The notes: a model not told the origin generated them from the letters alone. A DNA stretch of 64,000 nucleotides from Persicaria tinctoria (GCA_037127255.1 JBANSL010000005.1:63115909-63179908), one strand, 5' to 3'; shown: positions 45,581 through 56,117, numbered from the stretch's first letter. A program made the numbers and translations.

Positions 45581-46029
45581 TCTACTAGTGAATTATTGTG
45601 TATATGTGATTTTGATAATGAAATTTATGAATTGATTTTGTGGTTTGTGAATTGAATTTATGAAGCTTTATGCAATATTTGTATTTTCGTACCCTACATA
45701 TTCAAATCACAATTTCTATCATGTATTTGGGAACCAAACGATATTATAAAGTTCATGAGTTTACAATCCTAGCTAATATGCAAAAGCCTTGAATTTAGCA
45801 TGATTGAATTTCGATAAATTTAGACTCCTAAATATGACAAATGCTTGAATTTCCAATGAATGACGAGAAACCACTACCATAGCAACCAAGCAAATGTAAA
45901 TCTATTTTTCTACAATCCACTGCTAAGTTGAAAGTCGTAGCTTAGGTAAAGGAGTTTATTCAAGACCAATATCTCAGTACACACTAGAAATTTTGCCCTA
46001 CCTTTCAGAGGATCCTGCGGCCGCCACTG

Positions 46030-46680
46030 CGATTGAATCAATAATTATAAGAATGAACACGGCGGATAAGAGCATAAAATAAATTGTGAACGACGTTTTT
46101 GCACCACTTTCCAAAAACCAAAGGACATTATTATCAAAGATTTGGTGGAATTTATGGACAATAAGAAACGAAGTTGTATTTAACGACGAAAATTACATGA
46201 ACAACCAACAACATAAGGGATACATAAGACTACAATTACATAATTGGAAACAAGCAAACACTTTCCACTGGGAAGAAACTGAAGCTAAAGAACCAACACA
46301 AGCACCTAATGTTAGGAAGAGGAAAAATCTTCGTTTGAAGAAACCCGCAAATGGATCTTTCAAGTTCAATTTCGACGAGTCTAAGTTGTCCACGGGAGAA
46401 GTTGTAGCTGGTTTCGTGATTAGAGACCATCACGACAATGTGTGGACTTGCAATGCCTTACTTTGTGGGACAGTTTAAGCATTGATCGCAAAAGTTTTGG
46501 CTATCCATATGAGGTTGACGACGAATTAATTTACAGATGGTCTTCTCATGGATTGTTTTTTAAAAAAATCACTCCATACTTACTCAGCTAAGCCATCTTT
46601 TTTATTAAATACTCTTTTTGTATCGTTTTAATTTGAAAATTAGTAAAAATTGCAAAAAAACAAAAAACAAAAAAAAACAC
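46030..46680 (+). pseudogene. LINE-2 fragment C (linker and RNase H) with A-rich tail
   Basis: Continues fragment B after removal of hAT-1: IIIRMNTADKSIK, VFAPLSKNQRTLLSKIWWNL and WTIRNEVVFNDEN match LINE-1 KVFQKLTPEQKS and GIWSMRNKITFDN; SFKFNFDESK and AGFVIRDHHDNVWTCNALL match LNFDGAR and SGFVIRDCQGTVLACGARG. The longest open stretch is 46086-46478, then a stop. An A-rich run at 46651-46678 may be the old poly(A) tail. Unlike LINE-1, this RNase H is as A-rich as the rest of the element. Confidence 0.85.
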
Positions 46681-47279
46681 ATTATTTTCTTTATTCTTGT
46701 TTTGTCTTCCAAGCTAGCGAAGCTTGGCTTGGTCTCATATGGATCCACCGCTTTTATTTTTTACTATTTCTACTATGGAGTGAGAATATAATTAAAATTA
46801 GTAAAAAAAAAATCACTCCATAATATCTTGCTTCAAAAAAAAAAAAAATATGATCACCTCGATCTCATGTATATTTGCACTTACCAATGATGGAATAGAG
46901 AATCTTAAGACTATTAAGATGACCGTTACTACTACCACAACGAAAAGGCGCCGTATTACCTCTTCAATTCCTAAAATTCGACCGACGCGCCCATTTTCTA
47001 ACCGTTTCTATCTCCATTTTCTTCCATGACTCCCACCACCACCACCATCATCAACTCCTCTCCACTCTCTTCATCCCCCACCATCTCCAACTTCTCAATT
47101 TCAAGATTCACTCCACCCAAACATCTCAACTCTACTTCAATCTTCGAAATCTGTCCCAATCTCGCCTCAATTTCAGGGGAGACCTGCAATTCGGAAAACC
47201 CTAAACCCTCTCTTTTGTTATCTTTTCCCGATTAAATCCCCTCGAAATTGAAGCTTCCCAAGATTCAGATTCATACGCG
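46681..47279 (+). promoter_or_regulatory. upstream region and leader of the lectin receptor kinase gene
   Basis: Lies between the LINE-2 tail and the kinase start. A weak TATA-like ATGTATATTTGC sits at about 46868. 46985-47279 is C/T-rich like a plant 5' leader, with a CCACCACCACCACCATCATC tract near 47032. An upstream open frame of 69 codons (47026-47235) ends 44 bp before the main ATG and could lower translation. The start site is not known, so the extent is inferred. Confidence 0.4.
47026..47235 (+). CDS. upstream open reading frame in the kinase leader (69 aa)
   Basis: ATG at 47026, Thr/Ser/Pro-rich product (TPTTTTIINSSPLSSSPT), stop at 47233-47235. It does not overlap the main frame. 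The peptide has no known domain; if it acts at all it is more likely as a translational brake. It would be part of the mRNA only if transcription starts upstream of 47026. Confidence 0.3.
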   Translation: MTPTTTTIINSSPLSSSPTISNFSISRFTPPKHLNSTSIFEICPNLASISGETCNSENPKPSLLLSFPD

Positions 47280-49655
47280 ATGAAGAAGACGAGTCCATCT
47301 CTTGATTTCTTCTTCTTCTTCTTCTTCTTCTTGGCGGTTGTTTTCATCATCGGACATCGAGCCTCCGTCGTAAGCTTCGAATTCGACTTCCATGCTTTCA
47401 GTCCACGAAACCTCACCCTATTGGGCGACTCGCATCTCAAAGACGGCGTCATTGGATTGACGAGGGACGCCGACGTTCCCACTAGCAGCTCCGGCACCGT
47501 CATCTACAACTCCCCCGTTCAGTTCTTCGATCCCGATTCCAACACCGCCGCTTCTTTCTCCACCCGCTTCTCCTTCTCCATCGTTAACCTCAACCCCGGC
47601 TCTTCAGGCGATGGTCTCGCATTCTTCCTCTCCCCCGATAACGAAACCCTAGGAAGCGCTGGCGGGTTTCTAGGTCTTGTGAATTCCTCGCAATTGACCA
47701 AGAACCGGTTTGTGGCGGTTGAATTTGATACTAGGCTCGACGCTCACTTCGACGATCCGAATGATAATCATGTGGGTTTGGATATTGAGAGCCTGATTTC
47801 TGTCAAGACTGCTAATTTGGAGTCTTATGGAGTGGATTTGAAAAGTGGGAAATCAATCAATGCTTGGATTGATTACAAGAATGATGAGAGGAAGCTCATG
47901 GTGTATGTGTGTCGTGCGGAATCGAAACCGGAAACGGCTGTTTTGAAGGTGGAAGTCGATCTTTCTGACTACCTCAAGGAGTTCATGTACTTAGGGTTTT
48001 CTGGGTCTACTGAAGGGAGTACTGAGCTTCATAAGATTCAGAGTTGGAGCTTTCAGACTTTCGGGTTTTCGCCTTTGAGGCCGAGGGCTGGGACTCATAA
48101 TGTGGCTGACAGTGCTGTGAGTGTAATTCCTCGAATCCCTAATATTAAGGCTAAAGGTGCTAGGAAGAGGGTTGGTTTGGGTGTAGAGATCGCTGTCCCT
48201 GCCTTCTGCTGTGCTTTGATGGTGATCTTTGGTTGGGTTTCGATCCGAAAATGGAAAGGGATCAAGCAGAAAAGGAGTTTCAAGGCTGAAATTGCGCCTG
48301 GTCCCAGGGAATTCACCTACAAGGAACTGAGATTGGCCACTCGAGGCTTCCACTCTAGCCAAATTCTCGGCCGTGGTTCCTTTGGAACTGTTTACAAGGC
48401 CTTCTTTGCATCTTCAGGTACAACATTTTTTGGTTCCTTTTTATCCTCAGTATTTCCAGATTTCTTCCCTTTTGAAGTTGAACAATAAACACCAATCATC
48501 TAGTTTGACTGTTGTAGATATAAATTACTATGGCAAAGTTTTCTGCATTTAAAAGATCCAATCTCTGATGCCTTTGCAGTTTGAAAGATTATACAAAGGG
48601 GGTTTTCTAGTTCTTTTCTTTCATTAATCATCCTAATGGACATGTATATGAATTGTTATTTCAGTATGTAATGTAATTGTGCTGAATTAGGTACTACCTC
48701 GGCTGTTAAGAGATCGAAGCACCCACGAGAGGGCAAGTCAGATTTTCTGGCTGAGCTCTCCATCATTGCTTGTCTGAGGCACAAGAACCTTGTGCAGCTC
48801 CAAGGGTGGTGCATTGAGAAGGATGAGCTTTTACTAGTTTACGAGTTCATGCCCAATGGGAGCCTCGACAGGGTTCTCTATCCAGAATGCTATAGGGATG
48901 CTGCTGGCAAAAACCCGGAATCTGTTCTCCCCTGGCCTTGCAGATACAATATAGCAGTTGGCTTAGCTTCTGTTCTATCATATCTACATCAAGAGTGCGA
49001 GCAGCAGGTGGTCCACAGAGACATCAAGGCGAGTAATGTGATGCTTGATGCTAACTTCAATGCGAGGTTAGGGGATTTTGGGCTTGCGAGGGTCATGGAA
49101 CACGACAAGAGCCCTGTCTCAACGCTGACAGCTGGCACGATGGGGTACCTTGCCCCAGAGTACCTTCAGATGGGGACAGCAAGTGATAAGACTGATGTGT
49201 TCAGCTATGGTGTTGTGATTCTTGAACTAGCATGTGGGAGAAGGCCAATTGAGAAGGAAATCGAGGGCCAGAGGACACCGAGTTTGGTGGATTACGTTTG
49301 GGGTTTGTATGGAGTAGGGAGGATAATAGAAGCTGCTGACGAGAGGCTGAATGGTGACTTTGTGAGGGAAGAGATGGAGATGCTTTTGATGGTTGGTTTG
49401 AGCTGCGCGCACCCAGATTGCTCCGAGAGGCCTAATATGAGAAAGGTCCTTCAGATACTTAACAAGGAGTCTGACCCATTGGATGTGCCTAGAGCAAAGC
49501 CTACTCTTCTGTTCGCTCGCACCCTTCCACTTACCATAGAAGACATCGTTTCTGATGATGACAAAGTCAGCAATGATGAAAGTGAGCAAGGCATGAGGAG
49601 AATTCAAGATCAATGTGAGGTTGACATTGATAATCTAAGCGGCGATTCGCATTAG
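47280..49655 (+). CDS. L-type lectin receptor kinase, LecRK-VIII type; join(47280..48417,48691..49655)
   Basis: 700-aa plasma-membrane receptor kinase, the only ordinary gene in the window. Splicing GT 48418 / AG 48690 splits Gly380 and restores the kinase frame. Residues 1 to about 30 are a signal peptide with eight consecutive Phe. A legume-lectin domain follows to about 265 (FDFHAF, GLTRDADVP, GDGLAFFLSP, FVAVEFDT, NHVGLDI, FMYLGFSGSTEG). A membrane helix is at about 297-321. The kinase starts near 344 (FTYKELRLATRGF) with a glycine loop GRGSFGTVY near 366, AVK with Lys386, VVHRDIKASN with Asp490, GDFGLA with Asp508 and GTMGYLAPEYL. All catalytic residues are present (RD kinase). The C-terminus is acidic. 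LRHKNLVQLQGWC and ECEQQVVHRD match clade VIII members as remembered from Arabidopsis. In the family the lectin domain senses extracellular signals in immunity or stress; the ligand here is unknown. Confidence 0.95.
47307..47332 (+). repeat. TTC microsatellite encoding poly-Phe in the signal peptide
   Basis: (TTC)n of 26 bp encodes Phe10-Phe17 in the hydrophobic core of the signal peptide. Slippage would change signal-peptide length in steps of one residue without breaking the frame. Confidence 0.9.
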
Positions 49656-50810
49656 AGTTTCTAGGACTTCTGAATGTTTTGTTCTTTTTATGTGTGTTGT
49701 TGCAAGGTGTTGCTCATTTGGGAGCGTAAAATAGTGCACTGAGACAGATAGCAACAGTTAGTTGAACCTTGTTGATTTTACTGGTCAAGAACAGAAAAGA
49801 AAGTACAGTATATTTGTTGTACTTCATCAGATTTGCCTTTTATTAAAGCCACAGATATGAAAAGAAGTTGCAATTTTCCAATTCTGGTTAACTGCAAAAG
49901 ATCCATTGTGTGTAATGAATTAAATTTGATGCTGAAAACATCAGTAGTTGGAGCCTTGATGAGATATACTGATGCATTTGTATGTGAAAATGCTGCAAGA
50001 AGATGAATGAAGGTTACCTCAGATTATAAAGTGCCGCTATGATCCTGGAAATGTTGCTGCTGTAGCGATCTCAGGCGATGATATGAAGTTAAAAGCTCAT
50101 CTACATAACATCGGCAATGGAGATTTGAAGGGAAACTAATTGACAGAAGATGAGAGAGCACACTCCAGACACAGTCAGTAGGGTCTTGTAGTTCTAGTTC
50201 ATGACCGTGTATACTAAACCTGTTGGCTGATGCCGGGTTGTGCTCTCTCTCTTCTGTCAACTGCCATTTCGACGGCCTCCTCATAAACTGGCCCATTTTG
50301 ACATCTGTATCAATTCCAAACAACAAAGCGGGTAAGATGAAAATATTATACTGTATCATATATTATTTGGGGAAGAAGTTGAAGTTTATACTGTATTGTA
50401 TATGAGCTTGCCTGTCAAGTACGTGCGCAATATCTTATCTCCATGAATCAAAGGAAACTAAAATATTCAAACCCAGATGATGAATCGCCATATATTGGAT
50501 TAGATAAGAGCTAGGGAAAAGGAAAATACAGTGCAAGATCATCAAATCAAATATATATATATATATATAGTCAAATCAAATATTTAATTGCAATTGGATC
50601 CTCTCACATGAACCACTATATCGATTATTGATGATGCAATGTAAAATATAGTGATAAATCAACAAGTTGAGAAAATAAAGAGGTGGTCCAGTGAAGATAT
50701 TTGTAGTGATTGGGGGTTAATTTTCAAACCAAGTTATCCATATCCCAAATGCAATTTGCATTCGGTATCTCAATTCCGAGGGGCTGAATTCAAACCAAGA
50801 GCTTGACTTA
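49656..50810. other. 3' flank of the kinase gene; possible minus-strand exon
   Basis: Probable 3' UTR directly after the stop, with TTATTAAA near 49840 as a weak poly(A) signal. 50024-50359 is open on the minus strand for 111 aa (MGQFMRRPSKWQLTEERE, then DPTDCVWSVLSHLLSISFPS and ELLTSYHRLRSLQQQHFQD). The last 89 aa follow a GATACAG acceptor-like site and look protein-like, but no family was recognised; it could be the last exon of a gene fragment or chance. An (AT)n microsatellite lies at about 50551-50569. Otherwise AT-rich with nothing recognised. Confidence 0.35.
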
Positions 50811-51163
50811 GGGTGTGTATGGTTAACTTTATAAACCAGCTTAAAATATAAATTATTAGCTGTTAAAAAAATAAACGGGTTTAAATGGTGTATGGGAACA
50901 ACAAATAAGCTTTAGTCAGTTAAAAAAAGGGTTTATAAATAAGCTGCAGATTGAAGCTTATTTTGAGATTTATATTCCATAATTACTATTTTAACCCTTC
51001 TCTTTTATCTTATTTGGTTTGAAAGTACCACAATACCCCTATTAAAAACCAAATAAACTCCACTTTTTTTTCATAAATTTTTAACTACTTTTACCAACAG
51101 CTTATAAATTTTTACCCTGTTTATAATTTTAGTCAGTTTATTAACTCCATCCCATACGAACCC
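50811..51163. mobile_element. Tourist-like MITE, 353 bp
   Basis: Left end GGGTGTGTATGG and reverse complement of right end GGGTTCGTATGG; 3-bp duplication TTA at 50808-50810 and 51164-51166. Inside, TTATAAAC words are inverted near both ends. It sits about 1.15 kb downstream of the kinase stop. Confidence 0.85.
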
Positions 51164-51429
51164 TTAGCCTTTTTTATTTGATTTTTCTGACTTAATCAAC
51201 CAACTACCACTGACTCCAGTCTAAACTCTAAATATAGGTTCTCTAGTGTCTTCATTTTCACTTTCTACTTAGTAGATAATCTGTACACTATTTTGAAATT
51301 ATTTATATTTCGAAGAAAAATGCACTTATAAATCATAATAATTTTTGTTATTTAAAATTAATAGCTCAATTTTTTAGTAGTTTTTAAATCCATGTTAACC
51401 ATTTTCTATGGAAATTTAGCATTTGAAGG
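51164..51429. other. AT-rich spacer, possibly LINE-3 3' end
   Basis: No frame or repeat recognised. It could include the 3' tail of the minus-strand LINE-3, but no clear poly(T) tract marks an end. Confidence 0.3.
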
Positions 51430-51836
51430 TAAAGGTAATAGTTTGGATGGTGTCACCCCCATTGAATCGCCATCGAAAAGCATCTTTGCGGATGAGAGCG
51501 ATAAACTCTAAATAAAAGGTCAACAAAAGTGAGTTCGAATCCAACTATAAAATGCATTACTCGATCTGCCACCATATTGTCTTTCTTGAAGATATGTGAA
51601 CACGATACAAACTCAAATTATTGAAGAAGAAGGAAAGAGTTTAAAATCAGCATTTCAATCTCCCACATACTTTTCTAGATTTTGTTAATTGCGTCAATAA
51701 AAGTCAGACAATCCTCGTCCACTTCGAGTCGGCTGAATCCCAATCTCTTCGCCTCTTTCAAACCAAGCTAGAGACTAGAGGCTTCCCTTTCAAGCGCCGA
51801 TAAAAAATAATTGAGCGTCATATACATCACTTTGTC
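51430..51836 (-). pseudogene. LINE-3 fragment, C-terminal RNase H (minus strand)
   Basis: The minus strand reads GLKEAKRLGFSRLEVDEDCL and TFIDAINKI, then SMWEIEML, SHIFKKDNMVADRV. This matches the LINE-1 RNase H order (GLLEASKRGFTHLEIEGDCL, WEIEMPI, GHIFREGNQVADRL). Stops and losses make it non-functional. The N-terminal half of the same domain is at 63461-63650, on the other side of MULE-6. Confidence 0.85.
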
Positions 51837-53024
51837 GAATTTTTTTGTAAATGGCCAAAATCCGGGAAATAATTAGGGAAGTAGCCAAAATCTCAAACAT
51901 TTTAGCGATTTAGCCAAAACAGGGTAAAGTCGTTGTTTGTAACAGCGACTTTACCTAAGGCTTTTAAAAAAGATAAAATTTGCGAAAAAGGCACATTTAT
52001 TGGACGTATTTGCAAAATAGACGCGGTTTGGGACATTTTTGTAAAATAGACGCAATATAAACAATTTTCTCTCTCTCCCCTCCTAATTCTCTCTCCTCTC
52101 TCCCCGCTCTCCGGACGTCTCTCCTATCTCGCTCTCTTCCGGCGTCAGACCTCCTCCGATCTGTCTCTCTCGTGGTTGCTTCTTCCTTCCGATGCCTCAG
52201 AACCTCCTTCGATATGTCTTCCTCCTCTGCTCTTCCTCCCGACGCCGCCTGTTCGCGACCAAATCCACCACCGCCTCTCGACGTGCTTCAAGGAACTCTT
52301 GCGGCCGGCCATGGTTGAATCGATAGCGGATACGGATGAATCGAAGACGAATCGAACGCAAATCGAACGAATCGGCGTTTGAACTTTCAGATCTGATCTC
52401 GCACCAGGTCTTTGCTCGCAATCTGAATACTTGAGCGCCGATTTGCACAGCCAGGGCTCGAAAACCGTCGGTGGCGGCGAGGAGACGGATCCGGATCTCT
52501 TCCTCCTCCTGTTGCTCCTAGATCAGATCGGAGGTGCAATTGGACCAGATCTGAGCGTAGCGAAGCGGAGCAAGCGAGGCGGCGCGAGCGAGGCGGCGAT
52601 GCGGCGCGAGCAACGCTTCTCCTCCGGCAGTTGTTCAGTTTTAGAGATTTGTTGAAGATGATATTTTTTGTTAAATTACAAAAAATACCCCATAAATGTG
52701 ATAATTAAAAAAATTATCTATATTTTATTATGTGATTCACATGTACTATTATATTTGCATGACAAAATGTTAAATAAAATTAAATTAAATTAAAAATTAA
52801 AAAAAAACTCATGTATTGCTCACAATCTGTTTTTCGGACTACGATTTGAATGGGAGAGAGACTGCGATCTGAATGTGAATCTCGTCGCTCGTCGATTGCG
52901 ACTCGATCAGTCCATGTATGTGCACAACGTAAAGTTGTTTTTGCAAAACAAAAAGTTCTGAAACGAAAAAAAAAGCGGAAAAAAATTATATTTTGCACAA
53001 CATACGATGTAAGAGTTGCATGAC

Positions 53025-53240
53025 TCTCTTGTAAGAGTTGCACGACTCTGTTTTAAGAGTTGCACGACTCTGTTTTAAGAGTTGCACGACTCTGTTTTAA
53101 GAGTTGCACGACTCTGTGTTAAGAGTTGCACGACTCTGTTGTAAGAGATGCACGACTCTTGTTTTAAGAGCTGCACGACTCTGTTTTAAGAGTTGCACGA
53201 CTCTGTTTTAAGAGTTGCACGACTCTGTTTTAAAAGTTGC
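53025..53240. repeat. 22-bp hairpin minisatellite, block 1 (about 11 units)
   Basis: Core AGAGTTGCACGACTCT with a TGTTTTA or TGTTGTA linker. The core pairs with itself (AGAGT/ACTCT plus T-G and G-C, two-base loop). Unit length is mostly 22, sometimes 23. Confidence 0.9.
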
Positions 53241-53617
53241 ACGGTCTTATTTTTGCTCATCAATAGAGTAAAATTGCACAACATGAGAGATTGGTGAAAT
53301 TTTGCTCAACATCATCTTATTTTTGCTCAACAATATGTTATTTTTGCACAACAATCGAGACTTGTGAAATTGTGCTCAACATGATTTTATTTTCTCTCAA
53401 TATAATTTCATATTTTCTCAATAAATTATTGCACAACATCATCTTATTTTTGCTCAACAATAGATTATTTTTGCACAACAATCGAGACTTGTGAATTTGT
53501 TCTCAACATGATTTTATTTTCTCTCAATATAATTTCATACTTTCTCAATAAATTATTGCACAATATGCTCTTATTTTTGCTCATCAATACTTTATTTTTG
53601 CACAACTAGTGATGAAA

Positions 53618-53731
53618 ATTAGTGCTGCCACTGATATTAGTTACAATTAGTGCTGACACTGATACTAGGTACAATTAGTGTTGACACTGATATTAGTTAC
53701 AATTAGTGCTGACACTGATATTAGTTACAAT
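53618..53731. repeat. 29-bp tandem repeat (about 4 units)
   Basis: Variants of ATTAGTGCTGACACTGATA followed by TTAGTTACA. Confidence 0.85.
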
Positions 53732-53825
53732 CGAGTCATCTTCCTAAGTAATAACTTTGTAGTTCGGTATGTATTTTTTCCGTGTCAGCACTTTTTTCTT
53801 CTTCATGTCAGCACATTTTTTAGGG

Positions 53826-53918
53826 TTGCAAAACTTTAGTTTAGAGTTGCACAACTTTAGTTTAGAGTTGCACAACTTTAGTTTAGAGTTGCACAACTTT
53901 AGTTTAGATTTTCACAAC
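53826..53918. repeat. 21-bp tandem repeat related to the hairpin minisatellite
   Basis: Four to five units of GAGTTGCACAACTTTAGTTTA. The GAGTTGCAC half is shared with the 22-bp unit, but the second half no longer pairs. Confidence 0.85.
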
Positions 53919-53969
53919 TGTATTTTATTTGTGTCAGCACCTCTAAGAAACATTTTTCATTATATATAT

Positions 53970-54365
53970 CATTATTTTAAGAGTTGCACGACTCTGTTGT
54001 AAGAGTTGCACGACTCTGTTTTAAGAGTTGCACGACTCTGTTGTAAGAGGTGCACGACTCTATTTAAAGTGTTGCACGACTCTGTTGTAAGAGTTGGACG
54101 ACTCTTGTTTTAAGAGTTGCACGACTCTCTTGTAAGAGTTGCACGACTATGTTTTAAGAGTTGCATGACTCTGTTGTAAGAGTTGCAGGACTCTTGTTTT
54201 AAGAGTTGCACGACTCTCTTGTAAGAGTTGCACGACTCTGTTTTAAGAGTTGCACGACTCTGTTTTAAGAGTTGCACGACTCTGTGTTAAGAGTTGTACG
54301 ACTCTGTTGTAAGAGTTGCACGACTCTGTTTTAAGAGTTGCACGACTCTTGTTTTAAGAGTTAAC
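53970..54365. repeat. 22-bp hairpin minisatellite, block 2 (about 17 units)
   Basis: Same unit as block 1, with scattered point changes (GCATGACT, TGGACGACT). It ends inside a unit at AAGAGTTAACTAGG. Between blocks 1, 2 and 3 a roughly 150-bp AT-rich unit (TTATTTTTGCACAACAATCG and neighbours) also recurs, so the region grew by duplication at two scales. Confidence 0.9.
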
Positions 54366-54762
54366 TAGGTTCTTGGATAAGCTTAAGATGATGCAGGGTG
54401 GCGTTTCTGTCGATTTTAGTGGGGTTAACATCGACAAATCCATTGTTAGATACTTGGTAGGTTATTTTTGCACAACAATTGAGACTTTATGAAATTGTTC
54501 TCAACATGATCTTATTTTCTCTCAATATAATTCCATACTATAAATTATTGCACAACATGCTCTTATTTTTGCTCAACAATTCTTTATTTTTGCACAATAA
54601 CCGAGACTTGTGAAATTGTGTCTCCTCATAATCTTATTTTTTATAAATATAATTTTATACTTATTTAATAGATTATTGCACAACACGGTCTTATTTTTGC
54701 TCATAAATAGAGTAAAATTGCACAACATGGGGGATTGATGGAAATGGGCTCAACATTATCTT

Positions 54763-54928
54763 TAAGAGTTGCACGGCTCTGTTGTAAGAGTTGCACGACT
54801 CTGTTGTAAGAGTTGCACGACTCTGTTGTAAGAGTTGCACGACTCTGTTGTAAGAGTTGCACGACTCTGTTTTAAGAGTTGCACGACTCTGTTTTAAGAG
54901 TTGCACGACTCTGTTTTAAGAGTTGCAC
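54763..54928. repeat. 22-bp hairpin minisatellite, block 3 (8 units)
   Basis: Nearly uniform units, the most homogeneous of the three blocks, suggesting the most recent expansion. Confidence 0.9.
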
Positions 54929-56117
54929 GACAATCGAGATTTATGAAATTATTCTCACCATGATCTTATTTTATCTCAATATAATTTCAGACTTTCTCCA
55001 TAAAGTGTAAGCGATCCATAATCTATATTTTTTTTATTTCTTTAACATTTTGTCGTGCAAATATAAGAGTATGTTATGCAAATATATTCGTAAGTTGTGC
55101 AAATATGACCCGAGTTGAGTTTTTTTTTTAATTTTATTTTACATTTTGTCGTGCAAATATAACTGTATGTTGTGCTTGTGCAAATATAATCATATGTTGT
55201 GCAAGTATAACATTTTTTTGTGCAAAAATAAAAATAAAAATATAGATTATGGATCACATAATAAAATATAGATAGTTTTTTTAATTTCCATAATTATGGG
55301 GTAAGTTTTTTAATTTATACAAAATTCCTTCTTCTTCCTCCCGATTACTGTGTACTGAACGCCGGCCGGCCTCGCCTCGCCGCCTCCGGCTCCGCCTGCG
55401 GCTCGCTCGACCTCGCTCCGATCTCGCTCGGCCTCACTCGCTCGACCTCCAGGCCGGATCTGAATCGCGCCTCGTCGCTCAGCGTCGCTCAGCCTCTTCG
55501 CTACGCTCGCTCAGCCTCCCTCGCTCGGCCTCGCTCCGCTCGGCCTCCTCGCTCCGTTCGGCCTGCTCTATACAACCAATCATTCGCGTCTTTTGCCTCC
55601 AAAATCAAATCCGTCGATCTATCTACAAACAAAAGGAAATCACTGAATGTCGATGAAATTCATTCTCGAAATCCAACATTTCCGAAATTCCATCAACAAT
55701 TCATTCAATTGAAAAAGAAACCTCCGAGAACTAAAGAAACATACCGATTCAGGCGCAAACAGAAGGCATAATTCGTTCAAATCTACCGAAAACAAACGCT
55801 GGAGAAGTTGAAACCTTAGAATTGGAAATTCAATCGATTGACAGCTTCCTCGGCCTCGCTCAGCCTTCCTCGTTCCATCGCTCGGCCTCGCGAATCTGAG
55901 GAACGGGAAGTGGAAGATGGAGATCGAAGAAGGAGGAGAGCGCGCGGAGAGGGAGAGGGCGGAGGAGAGAGAAAGACCCGTGAAACAAAGGGAGTGGGTT
56001 TATATTGCGTCCATTTTACAAAAATGTCCCAACACGCGGATATTTTGCAAAATAAGCCTATTTTCGTGGCTATTTTGCAAAACCGCCCTTTAAAAAAAAT
56101 ATTAAAAAATATAAGAT

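Larger units (their letters stand above)
36117..45590 (+). mobile_element. CACTA element CACTA-3 (9.5 kb, transposase-bearing)
   Basis: Ends CACTAGTAGAAAAT are perfect over 14 bp; 3-bp duplication AAT at 36114-36116 and 45591-45593. It carries a TNP2-type transposase gene (37678-40359 and a broken extension) and a second multi-exon gene with a plant En/Spm transposase-like region and a ULP1-like domain (41148-44631), in the order usual for autonomous plant CACTA elements. Both genes have defects, so this copy is probably recently immobilised. It is inserted in hAT-1, 20 bp from the hAT MITE. Confidence 0.95.
32304..46029. mobile_element. hAT element hAT-1 (own sequence about 0.9 kb, 13.7 kb with insertions)
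   Basis: Left end TAGGGGTGGCCCTAGG; reverse complement of right end CAGTGGCGGCCGCAGG, matching at 11 of 16 positions. The right end has the CAGTGGCGG start common in plant hAT elements. The flanks are CATTGAAT (32296-32303) and CGATTGAAT (46030-46038). Removing everything between them joins LINE-2 fragments B and C into one reading (DKDIE + SIIIRMNTADK), which is the stronger argument. Own parts: 32304-32671, 35350-35421, 36097-36113 and 45594-46029. No transposase. Confidence 0.65.
52661..55328. mobile_element. inverted-repeat-bounded segment inside MULE-7
   Basis: Left ATACCCCATAA...CTATCTATATTTTATTATG near 52685-52735 is inverted at about 55245-55310, and TATTTGCATGACAAAATGTT near 52750 is inverted as AACATTTTGTCGTGCAAATA near 55045 (and again near 55140). 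The inverted repeats are 130 bp or more. No matching direct flank was found (GTTGAAGAT left, TTCTTCTTC right), so it may be a further nested TIR element or an internal inverted duplication. It is filled with minisatellites. Confidence 0.5.
51972..56088. mobile_element. MULE-7 nested in the left terminal repeat of MULE-6
   Basis: TTTAAAAAA flanks at 51963-51971 and 56089-56097 (low complexity, but the interrupted MULE-6 repeat rejoins correctly here). About 95-bp inverted ends: both contain TTGGGACATTTTTGTAAAAT followed by a short run to GACGCAATATAAAC. Inner flanks 52060-52650 and 55330-55980 are GC-rich, with CGCTCGGCCTC repeats near 55370-55570, and resemble captured leader/first-exon sequence; short frames there (for example 52197-52448 on the minus strand, 55838-56122 on the plus strand) have no recognisable domain. 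Confidence 0.88.

Noticed and set aside
50024..50359. A definite minus-strand gene downstream of the kinase
   Set aside because: One open block with an acceptor-like site, but no recognisable family and no partner exons; noted only as a possibility.
53025..54928. Repeat array that could be mistaken for a CRISPR locus
   Set aside because: Units are directly adjacent with no unique spacers, in plant DNA inside a MULE; it is a minisatellite.
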